Shown here: piece after piece, positions 49,745 through 61,509 of the stretch
Layout: each line of letters begins with the position of its first letter
How positions within the stretch are numbered: position 1 is the first letter of the stretch
DNA from: Eucalyptus grandis
Lineage: Eukaryota > Streptophyta > Magnoliopsida > Myrtales > Myrtaceae
Reading direction: 5' to 3'
DNA length: 64,000 nt
Assembly: GCF_016545825.1 (NCBI RefSeq)
Contig: NC_052612.1
Coordinates: 45,491,738-45,555,737, forward strand
Notes under the pieces: generated by a model
Told to the model about the DNA's origin: nothing
What the model saw: the letters and a program-made list of their open reading frames with translations, nothing else
Databases searched by the model: none
Made by a program: the position numbers and the translations under genes

Positions 49745-51072
49745 AAATTGAATAGGATTGGAGAAACTAAAACCTTGGGGAGACTTCTTCTCATCAGAGA
49801 GCAGCTGCTGCAATGGATATGGGGCTCCTCCTGCAAAATTAGAGGATAAAAACAGAGGAGAATACGTTCAGCACTTGAAAAGGAACAACAGTAAAGCATT
49901 TGAACTAAACCTGGTAAATAATCTTTATACACAGCAGGTCTACATTGACGATCCTGCTCAAATCACAACGTCTTTCAACCTCAATAGAAGAAAGATGAAA
50001 TGTTGTCAACCAAGTTTTACAGTTTTCGACTCTTCCTCCAGCTTTACCATTAAAATTCCAGCCAATGAGAGAATAACCACTGAAAAACATTCAGATTGTG
50101 CAGTTTGATATCACTGTCAATGCTTATATCAGCTTGTCTGTCATCAGCAAGTCCAGCCCTCTCTCCTGCATCAAAGTTGATTTCGCCAGAAGTAGTATGT
50201 CGATGTCTGTCCTGCTTCTCTGGAACAAGTGAACTAACAGAATTAAGGATGTCTACAATACATACATAAACATAAAACAATGAACTTGCATCATTACCTC
50301 TAACACAACAGCCCAAAACCCGATCAACCTGAAAAGCAGAAAAGGGTCAAATGAATTAAAGATGGATTCTAAGATCGATCACCAGAATTAAACAACAAAG
50401 TTGGTCATAAGTAGATTTACCTGCTGAAATTCACTCTGGCGGTGCCACTTATGCACACTGGTGTATCATTCACATGACGGTCTCTTTTCTTTGGCTTTAC
50501 TGGTGGGCTTTTCAACTCTCCAGAAAGCTTCTGCACTACAAAATCGATTTTAAATATATCATCAAGCCTCAATGAAAGTATCTTATATATGTCTATGTGT
50601 AATATGCCAGTAATGAAAAGGCCAATGTAAAAGTATCTACCTTTTGTTTATTTGGACCATTTGAACCTTCTTTTGCTCCATTTTCTTCCATGGCAGACCG
50701 TGAAACCTTGTTTACAATTGTTCTCTTTCTTAATTGTGAATTACCTATTTCAGGTATTGCAGCTTTCTTTTTCGATCCATGTCTCTTAAAAGTAGCAATA
50801 ATTTGCTTGCCATCATCATTCCTGCTCTTAGAAGCAGCAATAATTTGCTTGCCATCATCATTCCTGCTCTTAGAAGCAGCAATAATTTGCTTTCTATTGT
50901 CAGTCATGCGTTTCTTCTGAATGTCATTTTTCTGCACAAGCTTTCTCTTCTTAGCTCTCTCTTTACTAGCACCAATTCCAAGAGCAGCTTGACCATCTGG
51001 ACTAATGAATCCATCAGAACATTGAGAATTTTTCTCTGATGCATTTTGCATTCCTTTTTTCAGAGCCTTCAA
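49745..51072 (-). pseudogene. CHR4/PKR1-type CHD chromatin remodeller, linker fragment
   Basis: Minus-strand exons at 50640-51072 (DGQAALGIGASKERAKKRKL, MTDNRKQIIAASKSRNDDGK), 50430-50525 (ELKSPPVKPKKRDRHVNDTP) and about 50285-50327 (QVDRVLGCCVRGNDASS). The lysine-rich linker followed by VDRVLGC is what stands between the PHD finger and the chromodomains in CHR4/PKR1-type plant CHD3 proteins. The PHD, chromo and SNF2 ATPase domains are absent. A further open piece at 49745-49830 (SDEKKSPQGFSFSNPIQFE) is not assigned. The identification rests on low-complexity wording plus one motif, so it is moderate. Confidence 0.5.
50792..50897. repeat. 42-base in-frame tandem repeat
   Basis: Two complete copies and a partial third of a 42-base unit encode KQIIAASKSRNDDG on the minus strand. 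The frame is kept because 42 is a multiple of three. Confidence 0.88.
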
Positions 51073-51389
51073 TTTTTAATAGCATGTTTCTTGCTCATGC
51101 CAATTAGTGTTAGCAAAGCATTTGAACATTACATCTTTATTTTCCACATGCCAAACAACTGACTCACTAAAAAGGATTAGTTCGTGTCACCATATGGTTA
51201 TGCAGATCGCACAGTGTCATCTCATATAAAGCCTTTTCTCCATAATGTCTTGTCCAATATTGGTAGCCCCGTGCATTTTGTTGCATTAACTAATAGATAT
51301 CAAACAAACTATCTCTCACCCATTTCCTACGTTCAACTTATGGTAACCAAGACAGAGAATGGCGAAGTATCTTATATTACGTACATCAG

Positions 51390-54300
51390 GAGATTCAAGA
51401 CCTTGGCCAACCATAAAATCACAGCAACCATGCAACGAACTTAATGCCACAAAAATGCACTGCCCTTAATTTTGAAACACCACAGTTCATTACTTTCCAA
51501 CCTGCATAAAAGGAAGTTCATTAAAATCAGAAAAGACACTGCAAACTAGATTGGTCTTATTAATATAATAACTTGTACATGAGAGAAACTGGCCAAAATG
51601 AAAAGGTCCTTTTTTTGCCTTTTGATTTCTCTTTCGTCCTACCAACAAAAAATATAGATGCATCTTTGCATCTTTTCTTAACTTATAAAGATCTCAAAAA
51701 AACATCTACCAGGACCAACCTCTTATCACAAGAAGAGAGTTCAAGGATGTTAGATGACGCTTGTAGTTGTGGACATTAAATGCATCCATCTTACAAAAAT
51801 TTCTGAAATCATGATCCCCCACAAACTTTTGGCCTGCACTCTCCATTGCCTAGCATAAAAACAGAGAAAGGACTTCTATCAAATGAAATGAAAGTCATAA
51901 TATCAAATTTTTGGTTCAAAATCAGCATGAAGTAGTTTATGAAATGAAATAGTCATAAACTATAAAATGAAGAGTTACCCTAATATCCAAATTATCTCTC
52001 CAAAAGAAATATTTGTACTCCCTGCTCATACAGCTAAACCTGCAAGATATTGAGGAAGACAAAATCATGTGAAAAGGCAAACCCTACCTACATTTCCGCA
52101 ATCATTAACATTATAAAATCAACAAATTGGAGGCATCTCTAACGCATTTCATCAATAGAATCCCATCATATCGAATAAAAATAAAGTACACCATGCCACC
52201 ATGAGAAGGAAAACAACCTTGCACTAAAATCAATTGGAACAGGACACCAGCCAGTTACTCGGATATCTTTGGGTAAGACTCGATTCAACACTCTCACATA
52301 ATCAATTTTTCGTCTAAGACTGACAAATAAATGAAAGTAAGCATCATATTGAACATGATAATTTTTCATCATAAATAATTCGTTGCAACAAATCAAATAA
52401 AGTAAGAATCTGTAATGACTGCATAATCCCAACATATATGCACTTTCCTGCAGAATACCCTGCTAACTTGGAAATGCTAACCACTTAGTCTGAAATAAGC
52501 CACTTTTGATTAGGAAAGCAGCGTGATGTGTACACGTATGTAGAGGAATATGTATATTTAATGGATGCTTTATTACGGTACCAGCAGTTTATTTCCAGCT
52601 CGGACATCAGCCTTGCACAAAATGCACCGATTTTTAACAATTAATCTTCTCTTTAATGGGTCTGTAGCAATTGAATTGAGTCACAAGTTTCCAGTGAAGT
52701 TCAAACTTCATTCAAAAGCAATCTAAAGACTCATAGCAACAAAATAGAGCTCAAAACAATTAAAGATCAGTCACTCAAACAACATGCCATCTCTATCTAT
52801 AGAAAGTCCCCAATTGTTTGCATCATCTGTGTTCTTAGGTCGCAGGTTTGATCGTAGAAGCAGGGAAATGACCTGCATCAGAAAGCAAACATAGCCTACT
52901 CATGATGCACCTAAGAAAATAAGCAAACAGGAGATAATAGAACAACAACATGAATCATAAAAGAAAGAGCCTACTGCAAACATAATTATCCTCGGTAAAA
53001 TGACAATTGATACTAGACACTTGTCCACGTCACAAAACCTTCTTGTATCTTGTGGTGGTATCTCTATCAACATTTCAATCATCTTGCAAAGAGACTCCCA
53101 GCTATCAGAGCTCTTGCTCTTTGGTACTTTCTCATCTCCAATTCACATCATTGCTTCTCTAACAAAAATTCACTTCAGAACTTGCACTCCAATCACAATA
53201 TTCTATGATCTAATTAACACCCAATCTCAAATTCCTTGAGAAAATCAAGGTTCACATATTGCTCCTAACCGATTCTTATACGGTAAGATTATAATCAACA
53301 AAAGCTCTCGTGAAAGGAACATCATCATGAATATTCACATTAATCACATCTATCACGAGGATGGAAATATATGGTTGTTATAAGGAAAAACTCTGATAAT
53401 TTCCCCTTGTGCCCATACTTCCACAATTGCATTTTAGTAGTTAAAAGTACTAAGTAGTACACATGCAACAGTAACCATCTTTTTCCAGAAGCCCTTAAAC
53501 ATGTTTCTGAGTAGCCTTGTCATCTGTTTTTCCAAGTTTAAGAAATAATCAAAAATTACAAAATACAACTGAGATTGTGCTCGTCTACTAAATATAAGTT
53601 GACACGTGTTTTTGCAAGAAAATGCTCAACATTTAATACAGGTTGAAACAAAGACCCACATTGTCTCTGCAAGGAAATGGTGATTGCACGGAATAGTGAG
53701 CCAAAGATAATCCCCAATCTAGCATCTGTGAACAAAATAACAATCTACCGATCCATCAAGAAACTTAGAAGCGGAGTAGCAGTTTTTGAACTTACTTGTC
53801 CAACAGATGAAACTCCTTTGTCTGTTCTGCCACGTCTTGAGTACTGTGACTTTTTCTTGTCACCAACTAAAAGCTTAGTCTTCTCAAGAGCTTTAAAAAT
53901 TTCAGACTGCATGACACCAAAATCAGTATGATGGGATTCGGATTGAAATGAATTAGGTGTCTGCCAAGAATGTCAAAAATGCCAAAATAGAACATCTGCT
54001 GATTTTAAATCGATAGCATCCATGATTTAAACATTCGCATTGCACAATATTAAAGAACTCTTCCATGTATCTTTGATAATAAGCAGAAACTCAGTGACTT
54101 TGCTTGCATGGTACAAACTGATCTACTAGTGTACCGAAAGATAGGTGTCCTTACTGAAAACATAAATTTAAATCTTATGAAGAAGTAGAACCCTCTTTTA
54201 TAGCACATATTTTCCATTAGGCCCAATGCTGAAATGAATGAAAATTTTGGGGAGAAGATGGAACGTAGGACCGGACCTCGACAGTTGGATCCAATTGTGC

Positions 54301-55805
54301 TTCAGAGGCAAAACCATAAAACCTGTAAAATAAAGCAAAGTGAAGCGATTTCATTGTGCCAAAGAAAAGCCACAGTACATCCAATGGCCTAAGGCACAAC
54401 ACATTCAGGATTTCATATGTCTAGGAAATTAGTCAGACTTGCCATGTGGTGCAACAGAAAATTAGTCACGTATTTCACGAATCACATCCACTACACATTT
54501 ACTTGTGACAGATTCTGCAACTTAAGAGATTTCTGCAGTGACACCCTAGCATTTCAATTTTTTTAGAACATGAATGCTTCCATAGCAGAAATATCCTCAA
54601 ATTATTAATAACAGCTAAACTTTCACAATTTCTAAGGTATTTTATATCCATGCTGCCTCTTAAGAACAAACAAAATCAAGACAAAGGGAAAGATAATATA
54701 CTATACCAGATTAAATCGTTTTATGATGCAACAGTTGCATTGTATGACAAACAGTACAATGGCTACAGTCTGTACCTTTGTCCAAAATACATCAATCTTA
54801 GAGCAACATATCGCCTTGGATGGTGTTCGAGAATTCCTGTTTTGAAATCTGCAGCAGGAGGTATCACAACATTCACTAAAATATGGCTGCACATTGAAAG
54901 AACTTTAGCCGAACAGCATGCTCATCTCTATGGAAACAGGGTTGTAAGAGATTACTAACTTGAACCCTATAAAACTTAGTATTAAAAACTATTCGCACGA
55001 CAATATTGATGCTTTGATTATGTCTAGTTTTAGCGCTTAGGGTCGCTTGTTTTTCTTTAGACTGTTTGGAGTCACAACTAACACAGCCTGCTAAGCAACT
55101 CCCACGAAACTTCAGCACTATAGTATCCTGTAACCTCTCAAAATTTGCAAGAAGGCCACTTAATTATTGTTTGACTTTTGAACTTAAACTGTTCCTCCCG
55201 TTCCTGAAAACAGGCTGACCTCCCAAATCACTGAAAAACCTCGACTGGAACTTGAAGAGCAATAAACACACAAGATCTCAGTGGTTCAGATTAAACATAC
55301 AATTGGAGCTCAAAAAGTTTGACCAGTAGCACCTTTTTTCTTCCTAGTCTTCTTGTCCAGCTTCATTGATTTGCCATTCACATCGACCACTCTACCTCCG
55401 TCTATGACACAACCAATCTTGTCTTCCATCTGCACAAAATGAAGCAATAAGCTCAAGTACATCGCATTCAGCACGGAACATTGAATTTCGCTTATCTCCT
55501 GTATGCATGGCCAATAACAAAGAAGCGCCAACCAAAAGATGCATGCGTTCACTCAAACCACCGACAAACAATGCATGCCCGACTCAAACACGCGCTCGAC
55601 CCAACACCAAAACTGGGTTCGGGCTGCTACAAAGATATCAAGATTCATTCGAGAAGTCGTACAGACAGTGAAATCCTCTCGAAAAGTGAAAAGGGAGAAT
55701 CGAAATGGCTCACCTTTTGACAGCAACATCCAGAGAGTCGAGAAGAAAGGTCGGCGTTCTGCTTCTCCAGCTCCTGAAATGCAATGGGGGCCAAGTCGCG
55801 AAACC
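51390..55805 (-). pseudogene. PUS3/DEG1-type tRNA pseudouridine synthase, 3'-truncated
   Basis: PUS3-type enzymes make pseudouridine at tRNA positions 38/39. Exons from the N-terminus: about 55713-55805 (ELEKQNADLSSRLSGCCCQK), 55316-55434 (SMKLDKKTRKKKGATGQTF), about 54783-54852 (HHPRRYVALRLMYFGQR), 54281-54324 (FYGFASEAQLDPTVE), 53807-53911 (YSRRGRTDKGVSSVGQ with the catalytic Asp), about 52800-52868 (VISLLLRSNLRPKN), 52217-52318 (VLNRVLPKDIRVTGWCPVPI), 51977-52041 (FSCMSREYKYFFWR), about 51770-51857 (QKFVGDHDFRNFCKMDAFNV) and 51390-51504 (LWCFKIKGSAFLWH). In the last exon the Gln of WHQVRCMVAV is TAA, and one T is short near 51430. The C-terminal part is missing. SRRGRTDKG has Arg where the family usually has Cys. 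Confidence 0.85.
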
Positions 55806-56370
55806 GACAGAGTTAGCACGCGGCAGCTCGTACAGGCAATCGAAACTCCCACACACACGTGCGGGTACGAACCGCTCGATCGAGTTACAGCTTCAAGGAA
55901 ATCGCAATCGAATTTTTAAATAGAAAAGAAAGGAGGAAGAAGCGTTTCCAATGGCGCGCTGCTGGAGAGAGAGAGGAGTACGTTGATTGTCGTCTGGAGA
56001 GAATGGATCTAGGAGCGAAGGGCGTCGACTGAATCTGCATCGGGCGAAGTAGACATTGCCTCTCTCCCCTTCGCCTCGCTGCGCTCGACGTTCTGCTCCA
56101 CGCTCTTACTCCGGCGAGACAGAGGCGATAGAAAAAAAAAAAAAAAGGCAAAGGAGAAAGAGAGGTCTTACGGTACCCATACGCCTCTCTCTCCTCCACC
56201 ACAACATCCCTCGCGGCCGTCACGGCGTCGCCGAAACCCCAAAACTTAGCACCGCCACCAGTATATCTAGCCTCGCAAACCTCTTTTGCTTCAAAGAAGC
56301 TCGAGAGGCCAGTCGGCAGCCGGCGATTTCTGGAGCCGCGGCTGGAAAGTCGATGACGGCGACGAGGAGA

Positions 56371-56501
56371 GAGGCGAGGAGGGAAGCGGTTAGGGTGAGT
56401 GAGAGGGCTCGAGCAAGAGAGGAGGGGGGCGCTTGGGGTGAGTGAGAGGGCTCGGGACAGAGAGGAGAGGAGTGCTTGAGGAAGAGAGAGGCAGAAGCGG
56501 G
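56371..56501 (-). repeat. CT-rich leader repeat, copy 2 (other copy 15533-15663)
   Basis: Same orientation and length as the copy at 15533-15663, with a few substitutions. It lies about 570 bases upstream of the first PUS3 exon, so in both places it precedes a minus-strand gene. The match stops abruptly at both ends. Confidence 0.85.
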
Positions 56502-56609
56502 TTTTGTTTGTTTGGTTGGGCTGCAATGAGGTCCAATTTCAAGTTCTAGTTATACGTATTGGTCCACTAATTCGGCCTATCCCCTAAGCGCCGTTGCATT
56601 TTATAAAAC

Positions 56610-57775
56610 GAGATTTGACGTTGCAAATGTTAAATACTACGACATGAATGATTTAGCAAATAGACGTGGTCACGAGACCGACGACGGAAAGATTGCCAAA
56701 TTACTTATCATTTGGGACGTGTGTAGCTATGCGAAATTCAGAGTAGTTTGCACGTAGTTACTAGTTAGTGGGTTTCAAGCAGCAACCTTCAATTTATTAA
56801 TTGAAAATCCTCCTGACCAACTTAACCGACCAAGGGATTGTTTATTCTTACAAATGTCAATAGTGTGATGCAATAAAATTTGACAAATGGATGTGATCAT
56901 GAGCTCAAAGATTAAAAAATCACTGAATTATCCATATCATCCGAGTGATAATAATTTTTGCCGAGTTTGATCTTAGCATGAAAAATTCAGCTACAGAGAG
57001 GAGGTCGTCGTTGAAACAACTAAAATCTTTAGGCCGATAAAGCCTATTCAAACTCGATGATTCGTATCGAAAACTCCCAGTTCATTTTCATGGAACGAGT
57101 GGAAAACCAAGCCTCCTTCTTGGAAAACCAAAACTCCGAATCTAATAAATATCATAAGATCTGAACTTGAGTAGTCCGTCAATTGACATGCTACAATTGA
57201 AGGAACTTTCGGTGATTTCATAGGTGGTGGGGGTCTTTCAAATGGATTACTCTTCTAATCTTTTTCTCCGGGGCAACAAAATAGAAAGAGAAAACCGCTA
57301 AAAGCGCCGCCGGTAATAATCCCGGTCGGCGGGCCCTGTTAATCATCATCTTAGCCACTAATTACTATCCATTCCGAAGAGAGGATTTCGCTTTTCTCTG
57401 CTATCTTTTCCCCCAACTTCAGGGGGCCCACCAAGCGATTGATTTGCTCTTGGGAAAGCACTTGATTCGATTAATTATTAATCCTCGCATTTCTTTCGTT
57501 TTTCTCCTTATTTGCTCAATTCAATCGCGACTTGCAAAAAAAACAAAAAAAAGGCCATTCGAGAAATAGTAGGAAAGAAAAATCTTTCGTACGTTGGTCA
57601 ACCTTGACCCACGTTTGTGCACCGAACTTCAAAGTGCGGTCGGAATCTCTTTCGCATTTCCAAAATTTAAATTTTGGTCAAAATGTTGTTTAGTAGAACC
57701 CCTTCCTTTCCACCGTCAAGAGTCTTCCAATAATTTTGGGAAATTACCATCAAATTTCGTCTTTTCAATAAATAT
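56610..57775. repeat. 1.1-kb tandem repeat, unit 1
   Basis: It can be aligned along its length with 57785-58870. Shared blocks include aacttaaccgacc / aatttaaccgaccc, gaactttcggtgatt, accgctaaa.gcgccgccggtaa, acgttggtcaaccttgaccc and cctttccaccgtcaagag. Identity is roughly 75-80% by eye. No coding frame is kept in both copies. Confidence 0.8.
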
Positions 57776-57784
57776 CATTTCCAG

Positions 57785-58870
57785 AAAGACTTACCGGACT
57801 ACTTATCATTATTTGGGTGGTCTTGACTTGTGTTAGTATGTGCAATTTGAAACAATCTACATTAATTCATAGCAGCTTGCGTGTAATTAGTGTCCCAACC
57901 AATTTAACCGACCCAAAGGGGTCGTTCAATCTTACCAATGTCAATAATACAACACAATAAAATCCAACAAATGGACATGGTTAGGAGCCTAGTGATGGAA
58001 AGATCACCAAAGTACCCATATCATTTAGTGATCTCAGTCCTTGTCAAACTCAATGCTAGCATAAAAAATCCAGCTATAGTAAAACTGTCGGCGACAATGA
58101 AATAACTACCATCCTAAGACCCGATTAGGCTTTATCAAGCTTGAGGATTCATATCGATAATTCCCAATTCGTTCTCATGGAACGATTGGGAATCCAAGCC
58201 CCCTCCTCGGAACTCGGCTCAGTCGTTCACGAATTCCCAATCTATTAACTATCATGAGATCCGAATTCAAATAATCCGTCGATCGATAATTTATGGTCGA
58301 ATGAACTTTCGGTGATTCCATTTGTAGCCGTGGTCTCTCAAATGTGTTGCTTATCTAATCGTGTTTCCTTTGGGGCCACAGAAGAGAAGGAGAAAAACCG
58401 CTAAACGCGCCGCCGGTAAGAACCTCGGTCGACAGGCCACGTCGCTAGGTCTTTGCCAAAACAAAAAAGCCCACATCTACCATCTTCTTAACCACCAATC
58501 ACCATTTATTTCGAAGAGAGAATATCGCCTTTTTCGCTCTACTTTCCCCAACTTTAGGGCCCCCAAAGCGATTTACTCTTTGGGAAGCACTTGATTTGAT
58601 TAATTATAATCCTCGTATTTCTATCCTTGTTCTGACTATTGCTCAAATCGATCGCGACTTGCACCAAAAAAAGGCCATTCCGAGAAACTGCCGGTAGAAA
58701 ATCTTTCGTATGTTGGTCAACCTTGACCCGTTTGCTCACCGAACTTCAAAGTGTGGCCGGAACCTCTTTCGCATTTCCAAATTTAAATTTTTTGGTCAAA
58801 GCTTTGGTCAATAGATCCCTACCTTTCCACCGTCAAGAATCTTCCTATGAACCCAAATTTAGAAAGGGAA
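57785..58870. repeat. 1.1-kb tandem repeat, unit 2
   Basis: Direct-repeat partner of 56610-57775, ending about 90 bases before the TATA box of the small gene. It therefore forms the distal promoter of that gene. Confidence 0.8.
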
Positions 58871-58961
58871 TTTGGAGAAATTGCCTTCAAATTTCCTCTC
58901 TTTAATTAATTATAAAATTTCCCTTTTTAATTTTCAAGGGGCAAAAAGAACTAGCCAGAAT

Positions 58962-58969
58962 TATAAAAT
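58962..58969 (+). promoter_or_regulatory. TATA box of the small membrane-protein gene
   Basis: TATAAAAT lies about 285 bases before the ATG at 59249. A CT-rich leader (59020-59035 and 59096-59116) follows, as expected for a plant core promoter and 5' UTR. Confidence 0.65.
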
Positions 58970-59248
58970 ACGCAACCCCCTCGTCCGAAATATTCCCCCT
59001 CCATAAATCCAATAAAAACCATCTCTCTCTCTCTCTATATCTCAAGATCCAATCAGCACACGTTTCAACGACCACCCATCGCCCAATCTCTCCTAATCTC
59101 TCTCTCTCTCTCTCTACGACGACGCCCGCGGCGTCTTCGCCGGACTCGCCGACCCCGTCCGTCCGGCCGCCGGAGCCCCGCCCGCCGGCCCCTCCCTCCG
59201 CCCCCGGATCAGCGATCGGCGACTGGTTGGTTGTTGGCCGGCCCGATT

Positions 59249-59449
59249 ATGCTGCAGCTATTCCTGGCGGTGGCGTTCTCGGCGGTGCCGCTGACGCTGT
59301 ACGTGCCGCCGATCAGGAGCCTCAACCTCTTCGTCGAGACCGTCGAGGGGCTTTTCCGCCAGACCACCCTGTACACGCTCCGGGCGTACCCCCGCATCCG
59401 CCTCGCCTTCTCCCGCCTCTACAACTCCCTTGTCCGCTTCTCGAGGTAG
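59249..59449 (+). CDS. Small conserved membrane-associated protein, 66 residues
   Basis: ATG 59249 to TAG 59447-59449. It reads MLQLFLAVAFSAVPLTLYVP, a hydrophobic N-terminus of about 20 residues. A conserved-looking PPIRSLNLFVETVEGLFRQT follows, and then an Arg/Tyr-rich tail (TLYTLRAYPRIRLAFSRLYN) ending VRFSR. I recall very similar short proteins of unknown function across flowering plants. A GC-rich leader, a TATA box upstream and an intact frame support a real gene. The stop codon overlaps a possible donor (GAG/gtagat), so a longer spliced form cannot be excluded. An upstream TTG-started extension is not needed. Confidence 0.7.
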   Translation: MLQLFLAVAFSAVPLTLYVPPIRSLNLFVETVEGLFRQTTLYTLRAYPRIRLAFSRLYNSLVRFSR

Positions 59450-61320
59450 ATACATAGATTGGTTAGAAAGAGTTTCTCGATTTTCCCTTTTTTTTTGTCT
59501 GTAAATTCGGCCGGTTGCTGCCCTCAAACACAGTCAAGATTCGATTTTTCAATTGTAATATCTCGATTAGGGATTCAAGGTTATTCCTTTTGGGCGCGCA
59601 CGCTATATTGATATTGCTTCTCCTCCGAATCTCGATTCGTTTCCTCTGTTTCGATCGTTCTTGTATTGAAGCGCTCTGCTTCGGTTCGATGGAGAAGGGA
59701 TCTGAGGTTGGGAATATCGCATGCTTAGTTCGGCGTTCGTGCCATTTTTTATGTGGGTCTTTTCTCTCTCTCTTCCCATTGTTGTTGGTGGGGGGTGATT
59801 AATCCTTCGTCGATTCTGGGAAGCGAGATGGAATTCTGAAGAAAGTCCCGAGGCTGAGCTTGATTTCCGGTGCACTGTTCATCTCTTTCCCTCCCCTCAT
59901 TGTACCTTTGTTGAATAAATAATGGAGATGCTGGATTGACTTGGATGTTCTTGCGGTCATTTTAACTTTTAGTATATTGCAGCATGAGAACAGTGACTGG
60001 TGGTTGGGGAAGAATGGGTTTTGGTGGGGCATTCATGGAGCCAAACCCGGTTTTCTTTTCGTATGCAAAGATGTCATAAAAGGACAAATTTTGATTAGGA
60101 TGGATCGATTCAAGAATTTGATGAGATACTAGGTGAGATACTAGGTCGGGTGAGCGTGAATTCTAGGTGGTTTGTCCTATCACACAAGACCAGGCAATCG
60201 TTTTTCTCTGGTGAGAAGATAAGCTACGTGTCTGCATCTTACCTACAGTAGTTTCTTCTTGGTCGTTAGCGACAAGGCACTGGCGAATTCTTGATCCCGT
60301 CGAATTACCCGATCGCCGGGTAATTCGATCGAAAGAGAATGAGGAAAGGTCGTGACTTGCAGCTTTTGACACGACTGATGGGACGAACGACTCGAGAGGA
60401 GCAGTCGATTTTTGTTTCTTTGATTGCTTCGCATGCTCCGAGATGATATTGAACGTTACCCCATTTATTGTTTCGATAGATCTGAGCAGGTAAAGACAGT
60501 TTTTTTACGAATTTTCATCCTCTCTAATTATGGTCTTAACCCGCTTGGTACGCCTCTTGATTTGAAGGGACTGAGCTATGATTTGATTGGATAAGGATGC
60601 ATTTAAAGATCTCGTTTTCTCCATTTCGAAAAGGCGTCGTGTTCGTGGCATGGTCAGCACCACCGCCATCGGTTTTGTGGGAGCCAGTGGTGGATGGTCG
60701 GTGGTCTGCCACGGTAGATGTTCGTCGAACACAGCCACGAGTCGCGGGATCCCCCGGCCCATTTTGAACGGTAGTTGGTCAGTTGGGGTCACGCTCGGAC
60801 CAATCGCTCCACGGTCCTGCATGTATCTTGGACAGCATGGGTGAGGGTGATACATGACGACACGTGAAGGAATGAACCAATTTGACATGACATCTATAAA
60901 ATTTATTTACACGAGGTGAATGAGGTGCGTATGGCACGATTCTTGTGATTAGTCGATTACATCAAATCAATTGAGCGGTATTGCTTTGACCCCTCCACTT
61001 GTTGCCTCCTCGTTCAAGTGTTGATCAGCTGAGATCTAATGACTTGCCCGGTTCAAGGTATTCAATTGGGTCTTTATTGAAGAGCGTATGGCGCCGGGTT
61101 GACCCCGTGATTGGAATTTGGGGGTTGAGGACGCGAGTTGATTACGTTTTGGTTGGTTTTGACTTTAGCATGGTTTGCGGAGCACGTCCCGCCGCCAACA
61201 CAATCCACGGGTTGAGAGCAACGTTTACTGGCCAAACAAATGGACTCTGATTCCCCGATCGTGGCCCTGTGCTTTTGAACATCATCCTAGCACTACCATG
61301 TGTAATTTTTCAATTGATGA
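59450..61320. other. 3' flank of the small gene, no other gene seen
   Basis: Moderate GC with scattered short frames on both strands. Nothing is recognisable. Part may be 3' UTR or intron of the 59249 gene. Confidence 0.35.
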
Positions 61321-61326
61321 TAGTTA

Positions 61327-61509
61327 TTGAAGCAACCCATGTCCAGTGCTACATTCAGGCCAGAACAACGAACTGCACAACCTTTTGGACTCCAGCGTAA
61401 TTCGAGGTCTTACACGGCTGAAGCTAATCCTAAGTTGAAACTTGATCATGGTCATGGTGGCGCACTAAGGCTGCCTGATCCGATAATGCTCGAAGTGCGA
61501 TATCGATAG
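61327..61509 (+). CDS. Short open frame, possibly coding
   Basis: A 60-codon frame, MKQPMSSATFRPEQRTAQPF, continues through LQRNSRSYTAEANPKLKLDH to a TAG. The composition is protein-like, but there is no known domain and no supporting splice or promoter signal. Weak call. Confidence 0.2.
   Translation: MKQPMSSATFRPEQRTAQPFGLQRNSRSYTAEANPKLKLDHGHGGALRLPDPIMLEVRYR

Noticed and set aside
55885..56526. 213-codon minus-strand frame upstream of PUS3
   Set aside because: It lies in the leader repeat and CT-rich 5' region; the PUS3 first exon is in another place and the wording is low-complexity Ser/Arg/Leu.
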